The notes under the pieces: model-generated
The model's input: the letters and a program-made list of their open reading frames with translations, nothing else
What the model was told of the DNA's origin: nothing
Databases searched by the model: none
NCBI RefSeq assembly: GCF_003434055.1
Contig: NZ_QVEX01000013.1
Coordinates: 90,798 to 154,797, forward strand
DNA length: 64,000 nt
Source: Enterocloster aldenensis
Lineage (GTDB): Bacteria > Bacillota > Clostridia > Lachnospirales > Lachnospiraceae
Direction of reading: 5' to 3'
Shown: one piece after another, positions 11,035 to 19,127 of the stretch
Layout of the letters: every line of letters begins with the position of its first letter
Position numbering within the stretch: position 1 is the first letter of the stretch
Made by a program: the position numbers and the translations under genes

Positions 11035-11075
11035 AAAACGGCGGTTTCATTTCAAACCGCCGTTTTCTTTTTTTC
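11035..11075 (+). terminator. Strong intrinsic terminator of the efflux operon
   Basis: A 13-bp stem AAAACGGCGGTTT (11035-11047) / AAACCGCCGTTTT (11054-11066) with a 6-base loop is followed by CTTTTTTTC. It ends the tetR-ABC-CDF-small-protein transcripts. Confidence 0.92.
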
Positions 11076-11148
11076 AAACATTGGATTACGGAGGGTGTAT
11101 TAAAATCCCCCCTTTTTAAGGACACGGCGGTATCAAGGAGGTATCGCT

Positions 11149-11232
11149 GTGTCATTATTTTATCAACATAATTCAACAATCTTTTCGTCAAAAAAAGTCC
11201 GCCCACCACCACGGGACATTCCGACTTCATAG
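11149..11232 (+). CDS. Possible 27-residue leader peptide
   Basis: A GTG at 11149 is 7 bases after AAGGAGG and opens a 27-residue frame ending at TAG 11230-11232, containing SSKKVRPPPRDIPTS. A second intrinsic terminator follows at 11275, the arrangement of a leader peptide in an attenuator. No family is recognised, and the frame could be fortuitous. Confidence 0.35.
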   Translation: MSLFYQHNSTIFSSKKVRPPPRDIPTS

Positions 11233-11274
11233 ATGAATATACACATCATTATAATGCTGTTCATATTTCCTTTG

Positions 11275-11314
11275 CGCCCGATTGTGTTTTGCAGTCGGGC
11301 GTTTTTCTTTTCTT
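11275..11314 (+). terminator. Intrinsic terminator in the element
   Basis: CGCCCGA...TCGGGCG (arms about 11275-11281 and 11295-11301) is followed by TTTTTCTTTTC. It separates the efflux operon from the recombination genes and would stop read-through from the small frame at 11149. Confidence 0.8.
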
Positions 11315-11454
11315 ACAAGACAGCATATCAAGTTGACCCGAGGTCTTATGAGCAGATGGCAAAGGGCGGCGCGTGAGAATGGGCCGCCTTTTGTCATTTC
11401 CTCATAGGACAATCAGGGAATGACATACACATGGAAGAAAGGGGGCGAATATAC

Positions 11455-11718
11455 ATGCAAAAACAAATTCATTTAGCGGAGCTCGCGGGTGTTGATATAA
11501 CCACAGTCAACAAAGAGGACTTAGTTGACGTGTCCGGGCTGGCCTTCGATAACACGATTCCGAGAGAACAGCGGGCGGCGCAGGTGCTCCGCAAAGTAAA
11601 AAATCCGTACTGCTTTCGGGTGGGCGATATGGGCGTAAAACTGGAATTTCTGGATAGCGCCCCGCCCCTTGAGGATTGCTTCACCGACTTCCTACAACGT
11701 AAAAAGAGCGGCCTGTAA
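11455..11718 (+). CDS. DUF6870-like small protein of integrative elements
   Basis: About 87 residues from the ATG at 11455, preferred over 11431 because AAAGGGGG precedes it. The protein is mostly hydrophilic (QIHLAELAGVDITTVNKEDLVDVSGL...). Small proteins like this are common beside serine recombinases in Clostridia elements, which I recall as DUF6870; I could not verify this. Function is unknown. It lies 120 bases before the recombinase, same strand. Confidence 0.6.
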   Translation: MQKQIHLAELAGVDITTVNKEDLVDVSGLAFDNTIPREQRAAQVLRKVKNPYCFRVGDMGVKLEFLDSAPPLEDCFTDFLQRKKSGL

Positions 11719-11838
11719 CCAATGTGCAGGCCGTTTGCGTCGGCCTCTGGGCGAGATTTGCAACGGCTCGACAACATTGCTCACACCACCTATAAAGGGT
11801 ATAATATAGGTGTAACGTGATAGGGGAAGGAGGTTCAC

Positions 11839-13521
11839 ATGGCACGCAGAAGCCGTACTATCACAGATACAAAAAAACAAGAATTCAGGGTATGGAGAAT
11901 TGCAATCTATATCCGGCTTTCTAAAGAGGATGCCCGAAACAATGACGAAAGCGAAAGTGTTTCAAACCAGCGGGCTATCATTGAAGAACATATTGCCAGC
12001 TTTAATGACGGAGACGAATATATTATTGTTGACGAGTATGTAGACGACGGGATTTCCGGCACAACCGACGACGAGCGGGACGATTTCCAAAGAATGTTGG
12101 GTGACATTAAAAAAGGCCGCATCAACTGTGTGATTGTAAAAGATCTTGCCCGTTCTTTCCGAAATTACAGCGATCAGGGCTATTATTTAGATGATTGGTT
12201 TCCGAGATTTAACGTCCGTTTTATATCCCTCTATCATCAGTCATTAGACAGCTACAAGGAGCCGCAGAATATGCGGAGTATCGCGGTTCCCATTCAGGGC
12301 GTTTTGAATGAAAACCATTGTGCCGAGACTTCTGATAAAATCCGGGAAGTGTTTGATATGAAGCGGCGCAACGGGGAACACATTGGTTCTTTTGCCGCTT
12401 ACGGATACATAAAAGACCCTAACCATAAAAACGCCTTAATAGTTGACGAAGAAGCCGCCGAAGTAGTCCGGGACATTTTCGCAAAATTTCTGGACGGAAT
12501 GAGTAAAAACGCGATTGTTCAGTATCTCAATGAACACGGCGTACTTTCCCCCGCCGCCTATAAGCGGGAGCGGTTAGGGCTTAAATACCAAAATCCAGGC
12601 ATTGACCCGGCAAAGCGGCCCTTGTGGGGCGCAGTGACAATCACCACGATTTTGAAAAACCGTATGTATTGCGGGGATATGGTACAGGGCCGTTACCGTG
12701 TGAAAAGCTATAAGATACACGTTCAGGAGGTCGTACCCGAGGACGAATGGTACATAGTGGAAAATACCCATGAAGCCATTATAGACCGTGACACCTTTGA
12801 TAAAGTACAGCGGTTATTGCTCCGGGACACCCGGACGGCCCCGCAAAAAAAGCAGATTTATCTGTTCAGCGGTTTCCTTCGGTGTGCTGATTGCGGTAAG
12901 GCTATGACCCGAAGCAAAGTAGGCGGGACGGTTTACTATTATTGCCGTACCTACAAAAACCAATCTAAAAGCGCCTGCACGAAACACACAATAAAACATA
13001 ACCGCTTAGAGGTAGCCGTTCTCTATGCGATACAGCAACAGGTTTATTTGGCGGTTGACTACACTAAGACCATAGAACGGATAAACCGGGCTCCGCTCGT
13101 CAAAAGCCAGTCCAAGAAACTGGCGGACGCTATCAAGCAGAAGGAACGGGAACTTGCCAAAATTGCCCGATACAAACAAGCAATCTATCAGGATTGGAAG
13201 GACGGGGAAATTACCCATTCCGACTACCGCCACATGAAAGAGGACTACGGGGAACAAGCCGAGGCACTAAATAAAGTCATTGAAAAGCTCCGGGCCGAAC
13301 AGGCAGAGCTTGAAAATGGCATTGATACCGAAAACCCGTTTTTGAAGGCGTTCAGGCAATACGGCAATATTGAAAAGCTGACAAGAGATGTTCTGATTGA
13401 ATTGGTTGACCATATCAAGGTATACGAGGGCGGGAACATCAGCATAGTATTTCGGTTCGCTGATGAGCTCCGCAGAATACAAGAGTTTATCGAGGTCAAC
13501 AATCCGAGCGAAGCGGTTTAG
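11839..13521 (+). CDS. Large serine recombinase (site-specific integrase, TndX-like)
   Basis: The protein has 560 residues. The catalytic domain has the nucleophile Ser28 in IYIRLSKED, with the conserved DEYVDDGISGT and RDDFQRML blocks near residues 65-85. The recombinase domain follows, then a zinc ribbon (CADCGKAM...YYYCRTY...C, about residues 352-380) and a coiled-coil plus C-terminal tail. Such enzymes integrate and excise elements without other catalytic factors, though excision usually needs a directionality factor. AAGGAGG precedes the start. It sits ~40 bases from the element's right end, as expected for the integrase. Confidence 0.95.
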   Translation: MARRSRTITDTKKQEFRVWRIAIYIRLSKEDARNNDESESVSNQRAIIEEHIASFNDGDEYIIVDEYVDDGISGTTDDERDDFQRMLGDIKKGRINCVIVKDLARSFRNYSDQGYYLDDWFPRFNVRFISLYHQSLDSYKEPQNMRSIAVPIQGVLNENHCAETSDKIREVFDMKRRNGEHIGSFAAYGYIKDPNHKNALIVDEEAAEVVRDIFAKFLDGMSKNAIVQYLNEHGVLSPAAYKRERLGLKYQNPGIDPAKRPLWGAVTITTILKNRMYCGDMVQGRYRVKSYKIHVQEVVPEDEWYIVENTHEAIIDRDTFDKVQRLLLRDTRTAPQKKQIYLFSGFLRCADCGKAMTRSKVGGTVYYYCRTYKNQSKSACTKHTIKHNRLEVAVLYAIQQQVYLAVDYTKTIERINRAPLVKSQSKKLADAIKQKERELAKIARYKQAIYQDWKDGEITHSDYRHMKEDYGEQAEALNKVIEKLRAEQAELENGIDTENPFLKAFRQYGNIEKLTRDVLIELVDHIKVYEGGNISIVFRFADELRRIQEFIEVNNPSEAV

Positions 13522-13554
13522 AAAGACCGCGTTTTTATAGGTAGTACGCTTTCC

Positions 13555-13779
13555 TTATAAAAATGGCCCGGTAGGTCCCATGGGTCCGGTTGGCCCTCTG
13601 CCATGGCACCCGCATCCGCATCCCGGGTCCGGAGGAGGGCAGGGGGCAGGAGGGCAGGGAGCCGGAGGGAATCCGTTTCCGCAGCCTGGCCGGCGCTGTC
13701 CCATGTTCATGGAATTACCGCGGCTGTCCATATTATAGTCATTATATTGATTCATCCCATTTGGAAAATTAAAATACAT
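13555..13779 (-). CDS. Collagen-like spore-surface protein, 5' part of the split gene
   Basis: The frame encodes 74 residues with a proper ribosome site (AAGGAG, 8 bases before ATG 13779). After an Asn/Met-rich leader comes a Cys/Pro-rich segment (FPPAPCPPAPCPPPDPGCGC) and the first Gly-X-Y triplets ([11 protein letters not shown]), then FL and a stop supplied by the mobile element. The Gly-X-Y tract continues in frame at 6053 and below when the element is removed. In its present form only a short Cys-rich peptide could be made. It is 16 bases downstream of the glycosyltransferase gene, in one operon. Confidence 0.8.
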   Translation of the reverse strand: MYFNFPNGMNQYNDYNMDSRGNSMNMGQRRPGCGNGFPPAPCPPAPCPPPDPGCGCGCHGRGPTGPMGPTGPFL

Positions 13780-13795
13780 AACAACATCTCCTTGT

Positions 13796-14899
13796 TTACT
13801 GGTTCAGAGGCACTGCCCCTGTTTCTTGTTCTAATATACGTTCAAAATAAGCCTGGTTCTGTTTGACAGCTTCGCTGTCCGGCTTAAACTTCTGTGATTT
13901 CTGATGATAATAGTAAGCCCGTTTGTGGTCCCCCAGCCGGTCATAGCAGACACACAGCTGGATGGAGGGAAGGTATCCATAGCAGTCCCTTTGGACAAAA
14001 GCTCCTGATTGTTCATCCGGATTCAGAGTGAGCGCCTGGGTGTACCAGTAGACTGCTTCCTCAAGTTTTCCGGCCTCCATTTTAAGCTTTCCAAGCTCAC
14101 AGCAGGCTTCCCCGCGGGGCCTGTCATAGACAAAGCTTCTGGTCAGGGCATTCATGGCGTCTTCCTGCCGGCCAAGTTTTTCAAAGCAGTAGGCCAGGTG
14201 AAGGCAGGCGTCAATCTGATTCTCAATCCATGCGCCCGGTTCTTTCAGGAAGCCTTCCAGCACCTGGATGGCTTCGGCATGGCGCCCGTGGTAGTAAAGT
14301 TCCCTGGCATAGTAGAACTGATGCCTGGGCTCCAGCGTTTCCCCTTCTTTCAGCATGGTCTCATAGATCCTGAGGTTACGGTCTTTGTCCCCTGTTCCCT
14401 CTTTTTTATGCCGGATTTCAATATCTGAGTATACAATCTGTCCCATGGGCGTGACTGCTTCATGGACACGCCCATGCCAGATAAAGCCGCGGTGGTTTTT
14501 CAGGATCCTTTCCCTGTAGTAGGCAAATGTGGTCCTGCCTTTGGCGTCAAAACCAGTGGCGTATTTCATCATCACCACATCCGTGGATGGGTCCAGTTCC
14601 TCCTTCAGCTTCATAATCTTCCTTACTGTTTCAGGGCTGACGGTATCATCTGCATCCAGCCACATCCAGTAGTCCATGGCGGCTTTTCCGCAGGCAGCGT
14701 TCCTGGCAGCGGCAAAATCATCCTTCCAAGGATAATCGTAGACTTCCTGGGTATAACGTTTTGCAATCTCCTTGGTCCTGTCTGTGGAACCGGTATCCAT
14801 GATGATGATCTGGTCTGCTGCCAGGGACATGGGTTTCAGGATACGTTCCAGCACAGCCTCTTCGTTTTTCACAATCATGCAAAGACTTAATGTAATCAA
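13796..14899 (-). CDS. Family 2 glycosyltransferase with TPR tail
   Basis: The protein has 367 residues. The N-terminal GT-A domain begins LSLCMIVKNEE and has the metal-binding region WLDADDT near residue 82. The C-terminal ~170 residues read as tetratricopeptide-like repeats. Proteins of this build glycosylate surface proteins, often with the acceptor gene nearby. Here the next gene in the operon is a collagen-like protein rich in Thr, as BclA-type proteins are when O-glycosylated on Thr. The acceptor assignment is inference. Confidence 0.85.
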   Translation of the reverse strand: MITLSLCMIVKNEEAVLERILKPMSLAADQIIIMDTGSTDRTKEIAKRYTQEVYDYPWKDDFAAARNAACGKAAMDYWMWLDADDTVSPETVRKIMKLKEELDPSTDVVMMKYATGFDAKGRTTFAYYRERILKNHRGFIWHGRVHEAVTPMGQIVYSDIEIRHKKEGTGDKDRNLRIYETMLKEGETLEPRHQFYYARELYYHGRHAEAIQVLEGFLKEPGAWIENQIDACLHLAYCFEKLGRQEDAMNALTRSFVYDRPRGEACCELGKLKMEAGKLEEAVYWYTQALTLNPDEQSGAFVQRDCYGYLPSIQLCVCYDRLGDHKRAYYYHQKSQKFKPDSEAVKQNQAYFERILEQETGAVPLNQ

Positions 14900-15145
14900 G
14901 CGGTAATCCCCCTGTGTTCAACTATTTTTATGGCCGGGGCCAAGGGGCTTGCCGGCTTATTAATACTATATGAAAATAGAACAAGTTTGGTGTATGCCGT
15001 ACCGGCCCTGTCCAGTAGCGGCAGGTCCAGTGGCGGCAGGTCCAGAAACGGCATCCGTATCCGTTCCCCATCTCCCCATCTCCTATGGCAGGAATCCTGT
15101 TTTTGTGATATGATGAAGTGAGAATGATTCAAAGGAGGAGTTCTT

Positions 15146-16111
15146 ATGAGAAGAAAGCGGGAATGGGGCATCACGCTGGGGTTGGCCCTGGCTGTTGCGG
15201 CATCCATATCCATGGTAAGCCTGGCAAAAGAGGAGCGCCAGAAGGTGGGCACCATTGAACTGTCCTTTTCTTATGATATCCAGGCAGGAGAGTCAGGAGG
15301 CGATGTGGATGTCACACTGGGCAGCGGCAACTGCTCCATTGAGAGCGTGGATATTGTCAATGAAAAGGAGTTCTGGGTGGGAGGCGACAAGCCGAAGGTG
15401 GAGGTGTGGCTGTCAGCTGATTCCGATTATTATTTTGCAAAGTCGGGAAAGAGCGCATTTTCCTTTAGCGGGGATAAGGTGAAGTATGTGACAAGCTCCA
15501 CCAAGTATGACAAGTCTGAGATGGTGCTTACCGTCACCCTGGAAAAGCTGGATGAGGATGATGAGGACCTGGATGTGAGCGGGCTTACCTGGGATGAATA
15601 CAATGGAATTGCGCACTGGGACCATCAGGAGCTGGCTAAGAACTACAAAGTGCGGCTGTGCCGTTATGGCAATAATACCACGACCTCGGATGATGGGATT
15701 GGGACCGTCTATACGGTGAAAGAGAATAGTTTTGATTTTTCAGGCAAGTTCCCGAAGCCAGGCACCTATTACTTTAAGGTGAGGGCGGTTGACAGCCGCG
15801 GCAATACAGGCGACTGGCAGGAATCCGTCTATATGGACGTGACGGAGCAGGACCTTGCCAGGCTGAACGGCCAGTGGATGCGGGATGACAGAGGATGGTG
15901 GTATGTCAATCCGGATGGAAGCTATACAAAGGATAACTGGCAGTATATCCGCACCAAGTGGTACTTCTTTGATAAAGAAGGCTATATGAAGACCGGTTGG
16001 ATCCAATGGAATGACAAGTTTTATTACTGCGATGACAGCGGGGCCATGCTGGCGGGCACGGTTACGCCGGACGGATATACAGTGGGTGCGGACGGGGCTC
16101 GGCTCAATTAA
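15146..16111 (+). CDS. Secreted protein with choline-binding-type repeats
   Basis: The protein has 321 residues. A signal peptide (basic start, then LGLALAVAASISMVSLA) is followed by a ~120-residue beta-rich domain, a fibronectin-III-like domain (about residues 150-235) and three to four choline-binding-type repeats (DDRGWWYVNPDGSYTKDNWQ..., KWYFFDKEGYMKTGW...). The repeats would anchor it to cell-wall teichoic acids. AAAGGAGG precedes the start. It has no enzyme motif and stands alone between divergent and tandem neighbours. Confidence 0.8.
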   Translation: MRRKREWGITLGLALAVAASISMVSLAKEERQKVGTIELSFSYDIQAGESGGDVDVTLGSGNCSIESVDIVNEKEFWVGGDKPKVEVWLSADSDYYFAKSGKSAFSFSGDKVKYVTSSTKYDKSEMVLTVTLEKLDEDDEDLDVSGLTWDEYNGIAHWDHQELAKNYKVRLCRYGNNTTTSDDGIGTVYTVKENSFDFSGKFPKPGTYYFKVRAVDSRGNTGDWQESVYMDVTEQDLARLNGQWMRDDRGWWYVNPDGSYTKDNWQYIRTKWYFFDKEGYMKTGWIQWNDKFYYCDDSGAMLAGTVTPDGYTVGADGARLN

Positions 16112-16186
16112 GATTTTCATACATAAAATGCTAAAAAATGGCTATCCTTATATCATTGAGAGATTGATATGAGGAGGTCATTTTTT

Positions 16187-17467
16187 ATGTTGAATGAGTT
16201 AGAGATAGAGGCGGTCACAGGCCGTGAGATACTGGATTCCAGAGGGAATCCCACCGTGGAGGTGGAGGTCTGCCTGGCGGGCGGGGCAACTGGACGCGCG
16301 GCCGTTCCCTCAGGCGCGTCCACGGGTAAATTTGAGGCAGTGGAATTAAGGGATGGCGGGGAGCGCTATAATGGACAGGGCGTGAAAAAGGCAGTGGAGC
16401 ATGTGAATTCAGTACTCAGCGAGGCAGTGCTTTTTGAAAGCGCCATGGACCAGAGGTATATTGACCATCTGCTGATAGAAGCAGACGGTACTGAGAACAA
16501 GGCAAAGCTGGGAGCCAACGCAATCCTAGGGGTGTCCATGGCAGTGGCCAGGGCGGCGGCTAATGGGCTTCATATGCCTTTATACCGGTATCTGGGCGGA
16601 ATCCATGCCTCAAAGCTTCCTATACCCATGATGAACATCCTGAATGGAGGAAAGCACGCGGACAATACAGTGGACCTTCAGGAATTCATGATCATGCCTT
16701 ACGGCGCATGCTGTTTTTCAGAAGGATTAAGGATGTGCGCGCAGGTGTACCATACCTTGAAAAAGCTTTTAAAAGAAGACGGATACAGCACAGGCGTCGG
16801 CGATGAGGGAGGCTTTGCACCTGACCTTAAGAATTCCGAGGAGGTACTTGGCTACCTTGTAAAGGCCATGGAGAAGAACGGCCTGAAGCCTGGTTCGGAC
16901 ATGAAGATTGCCATTGATGCTGCGTCCAGTGAGCTTTACGATGAAGCCACCGGCATGTACCTGTTCCCGGGCGAGAGCCAGATGGCGGGCAGGCAGGTAC
17001 GGCGCAGCGCAGACGAGATGGTGGAATACTACAGGGGGCTGGTGGACCGTTTCCCAATCTGCTCCATTGAAGACGGGCTTGAGGAAGAGGATTGGGACGG
17101 CTGGAAAATGCTCACAGAACAGCTGGGAAACCGCATCCAGCTGGTAGGGGACGACCTGTTCGTGACCAATACAAAACGGCTGAAAAAGGGCATTGACCTG
17201 GAGGCGGGTAATGCAATCCTGGTCAAGGTCAACCAGATCGGCACGCTGACAGAAAGCTTTGAAGCCATTGAGATGGCAAAGCGGGCCGGGTTCGGGACCA
17301 TTATCTCCCACCGTTCCGGTGAAACAGAGGATTCCATCATTGCCGATATCGCGGTGGCTGTAAATGCCGGACAGATTAAGACAGGGGCGCCCTGCCGCTC
17401 AGACCGTGTGGCTAAATACAACCAGCTGCTCCGCATTGAGGAAAACCTCAACCTGGCCGCTGAATAA
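16187..17467 (+). CDS. eno: Enolase
   Basis: About 426 residues from ATG 16187. The in-frame ATG at 16169 is rejected because it overlaps the GAGGAGG ribosome site that serves 16187. Enolase converts 2-phosphoglycerate to phosphoenolpyruvate in glycolysis (cytoplasm). Seen: [14 protein letters not shown] at the N-terminus, SGASTG loop, [14 protein letters not shown] with the Mg2+ ligands, [10 protein letters not shown] with the catalytic Lys, and SHRSGETED. Length and motifs are complete. It is monocistronic, with a hairpin downstream. Confidence 0.97.
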   Translation: MLNELEIEAVTGREILDSRGNPTVEVEVCLAGGATGRAAVPSGASTGKFEAVELRDGGERYNGQGVKKAVEHVNSVLSEAVLFESAMDQRYIDHLLIEADGTENKAKLGANAILGVSMAVARAAANGLHMPLYRYLGGIHASKLPIPMMNILNGGKHADNTVDLQEFMIMPYGACCFSEGLRMCAQVYHTLKKLLKEDGYSTGVGDEGGFAPDLKNSEEVLGYLVKAMEKNGLKPGSDMKIAIDAASSELYDEATGMYLFPGESQMAGRQVRRSADEMVEYYRGLVDRFPICSIEDGLEEEDWDGWKMLTEQLGNRIQLVGDDLFVTNTKRLKKGIDLEAGNAILVKVNQIGTLTESFEAIEMAKRAGFGTIISHRSGETEDSIIADIAVAVNAGQIKTGAPCRSDRVAKYNQLLRIEENLNLAAE

Positions 17468-17483
17468 ATTCATGATACACACT

Positions 17484-17517
17484 ATCAGGCAGCCCCTTGA
17501 GAAAGAGGCTGCCTGAT
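17484..17517 (+). terminator. Hairpin downstream of enolase
   Basis: An 11-bp stem ATCAGGCAGCC (17484-17494) / GGCTGCCTGAT (17507-17517) lies 16 bases after the eno stop. No T-run follows, so it may be a weak terminator or an mRNA 3'-end stabiliser. Confidence 0.6.
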
Positions 17518-17659
17518 ATGGACCTCCTGTGTTTTCCAATGTTGTCCCCTGGGGATTTCCATCCTGACTTTAAGCCACATCAGCGGTAAATCTTGACAAC
17601 CTCTTATTTTTATGTATGATGAAATAAGGCAATATTGAAATATAAATAATGCAGTAAGG

Positions 17660-18622
17660 ATGGGAGATAAGGGAATGAGAGAACTGTTGATGATGGAACC
17701 GATATTTAAGGAGGCAATCTGGGGCGGAAGCCGCCTGAAAGAAGTGTATGGTTATGATATCCCCAGCGGGCACACAGGGGAGTGCTGGGCTGTCAGCGCC
17801 CACAGAAGCGGTGACTGCAGGGTGTCTTCCGGCACATATGCAGGACATACCTTGAGTTCGTTATGGAGGGAGCATAAGGAACTGTTTGGGACAGCGGCTG
17901 ATTCCTATGGGGAATTCCCACTGCTGGTGAAGATCATCGATGCAAGGGAAGATTTAAGTATCCAGGTCCACCCGGACAACGCCTATGCGGCAGAGCATGA
18001 GAATGGTTCCCTTGGGAAGATGGAATGCTGGTATATCCTGGACTGTGACAAGGACGGAACCATTGTCATCGGCCACCATGCAAAGGACAAGGAAGAACTG
18101 AGGTCCATGATTGAGCAGGGCAGATGGACGGAGTTCATACGGGAGGTGCCGATTAAGAAAGGGGATTTCTTTCAGATCAATCCCGGGTGCGTCCATGCAA
18201 TCAAGGGAGGAACCCTGATTCTGGAGACACAGCAGAGCAGTGACATTACATACCGGGTCTATGACTATGACAGGCTTTCTGAGGGCAGGCCAAGACAGCT
18301 GCATGTGCAGCAGAGCATTGACGTGATAGAAGCGCCGTTTGTGCAGCGTGAGGATGAGAAGCCGGTGCTTGTGGAAGAAACGGACAGCGGTAAGAAGTAC
18401 CACCTGATTACCTGCTCCTATTATACCGCTGACAAGGTGGATATGGCAGGTGAATGGGAGGAGGACTTCGGGGACAGGTTTGCCAATGTGAGCATCCTGG
18501 AAGGACAGGGCACGGTGGACGGCGCTGTAGTGAAAAAGGGATGCCATTTCATTGTGCCTGCCGGATACGGGATTGTCAGGTTCCAGGGGAATCTGTCCTT
18601 TATCACATCCCAGGCCATGTAG
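17660..18622 (+). CDS. manA: Mannose-6-phosphate isomerase, class I
   Basis: The protein has 320 residues. It interconverts mannose-6-phosphate and fructose-6-phosphate with one Zn2+. Seen: WGG near the start, SIQVHPDNAYA (Zn ligands Gln/His), MECWYIL with Glu, and FFQINPGCVHAI with the His ligand. The length is that of the short Firmicutes form. An alternative start is ATG 17675 (MRELLMMEP), which has a comparable ribosome site. No operon partner is seen. Confidence 0.93.
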   Translation: MGDKGMRELLMMEPIFKEAIWGGSRLKEVYGYDIPSGHTGECWAVSAHRSGDCRVSSGTYAGHTLSSLWREHKELFGTAADSYGEFPLLVKIIDAREDLSIQVHPDNAYAAEHENGSLGKMECWYILDCDKDGTIVIGHHAKDKEELRSMIEQGRWTEFIREVPIKKGDFFQINPGCVHAIKGGTLILETQQSSDITYRVYDYDRLSEGRPRQLHVQQSIDVIEAPFVQREDEKPVLVEETDSGKKYHLITCSYYTADKVDMAGEWEEDFGDRFANVSILEGQGTVDGAVVKKGCHFIVPAGYGIVRFQGNLSFITSQAM

Positions 18623-18789
18623 CCTTGGGGAATAGGGCCGGATTGCTGTCACACACTGTTTTCCTGTTTCAGGAACAGGCCATCAACCGCATAAAAGCTG
18701 TGTGAAAATGGGAAAACAGGTTGTTTTTTCGGACAAAGTGTGATAAGATATCTGTGTTTGACTATAAGAAAATGAAGAGGTGCAGGCGG

Positions 18790-19044
18790 ATGTCAGTTAT
18801 ACAGGTTATATTATCAATCATATATGTAATCCTTGGTGTTGCCATATCAATCGTTATCCTGATGCAGGAAGGCAAGTCCAACGGACTTGGAAGTGCAATC
18901 GGCGGTATCTCCACAGACAGTTACTGGAGCAAGAACAGAGGCCGTTCCATGGAAGGCGCCCTGGAACATTTTACCAGATACGGTGCGATTGTATTTATGA
19001 TTATTACCATTATCCTGAATATTCTTCTGAGGATTGCGGGATAA
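18790..19044 (+). CDS. secG: Preprotein translocase subunit SecG
   Basis: About 84 residues with two membrane helices (VILSIIYVILGVAISIVILMQ, shortened VILGVAISIVILMQ; and IVFMIITIILNILL) around the conserved cytoplasmic loop LMQEGKSNGLGSAIGG. SecG assists SecYE in protein export. The start at 18790 is chosen for GAAGAGGTG upstream; 18772 is possible. The order secG-rnr-smpB is conserved in Firmicutes. Confidence 0.93.
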   Translation: MSVIQVILSIIYVILGVAISIVILMQEGKSNGLGSAIGGISTDSYWSKNRGRSMEGALEHFTRYGAIVFMIITIILNILLRIAG

Positions 19045-19069
19045 TAAGAGAAAAGAAGTGAACGTGACC

Positions 19070-19107
19070 AAAACACCCTTGTATTCATATAAGGGTGTTT
19101 TATTTCT
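19070..19107 (+). terminator. Terminator between secG and rnr
   Basis: An 11-bp stem AAAACACCCTT (19070-19080) / AAGGGTGTTTT (19091-19101) is followed by ATTTCTTT. It should reduce read-through from secG into rnr, giving differential expression within the conserved cluster. Confidence 0.85.
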
Positions 19108-19127
19108 TTAGGCGGAAAAGAGGGTAT

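Larger units (their letters stand above)
6044..13573. mobile_element. ~7.5 kb serine-recombinase integrative element inserted in a collagen-like gene
   Basis: The element (about 6054-13563) is bounded by copies of GGCCCGGTAG at 6044-6053 and 13564-13573. Removing it with one copy restores an unbroken Gly-X-Y frame, so the boundaries are well supported. It carries an XRE regulator, TetR regulator, three ABC exporter genes, a CDF transporter, small ORFs and a large serine recombinase next to the right end. The ends have imperfect inverted AAGGAAA motifs, as expected for att half-sites. Much of it is clearly more AT-rich than the host. No relaxase or conjugation gene is present. Confidence 0.88.
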
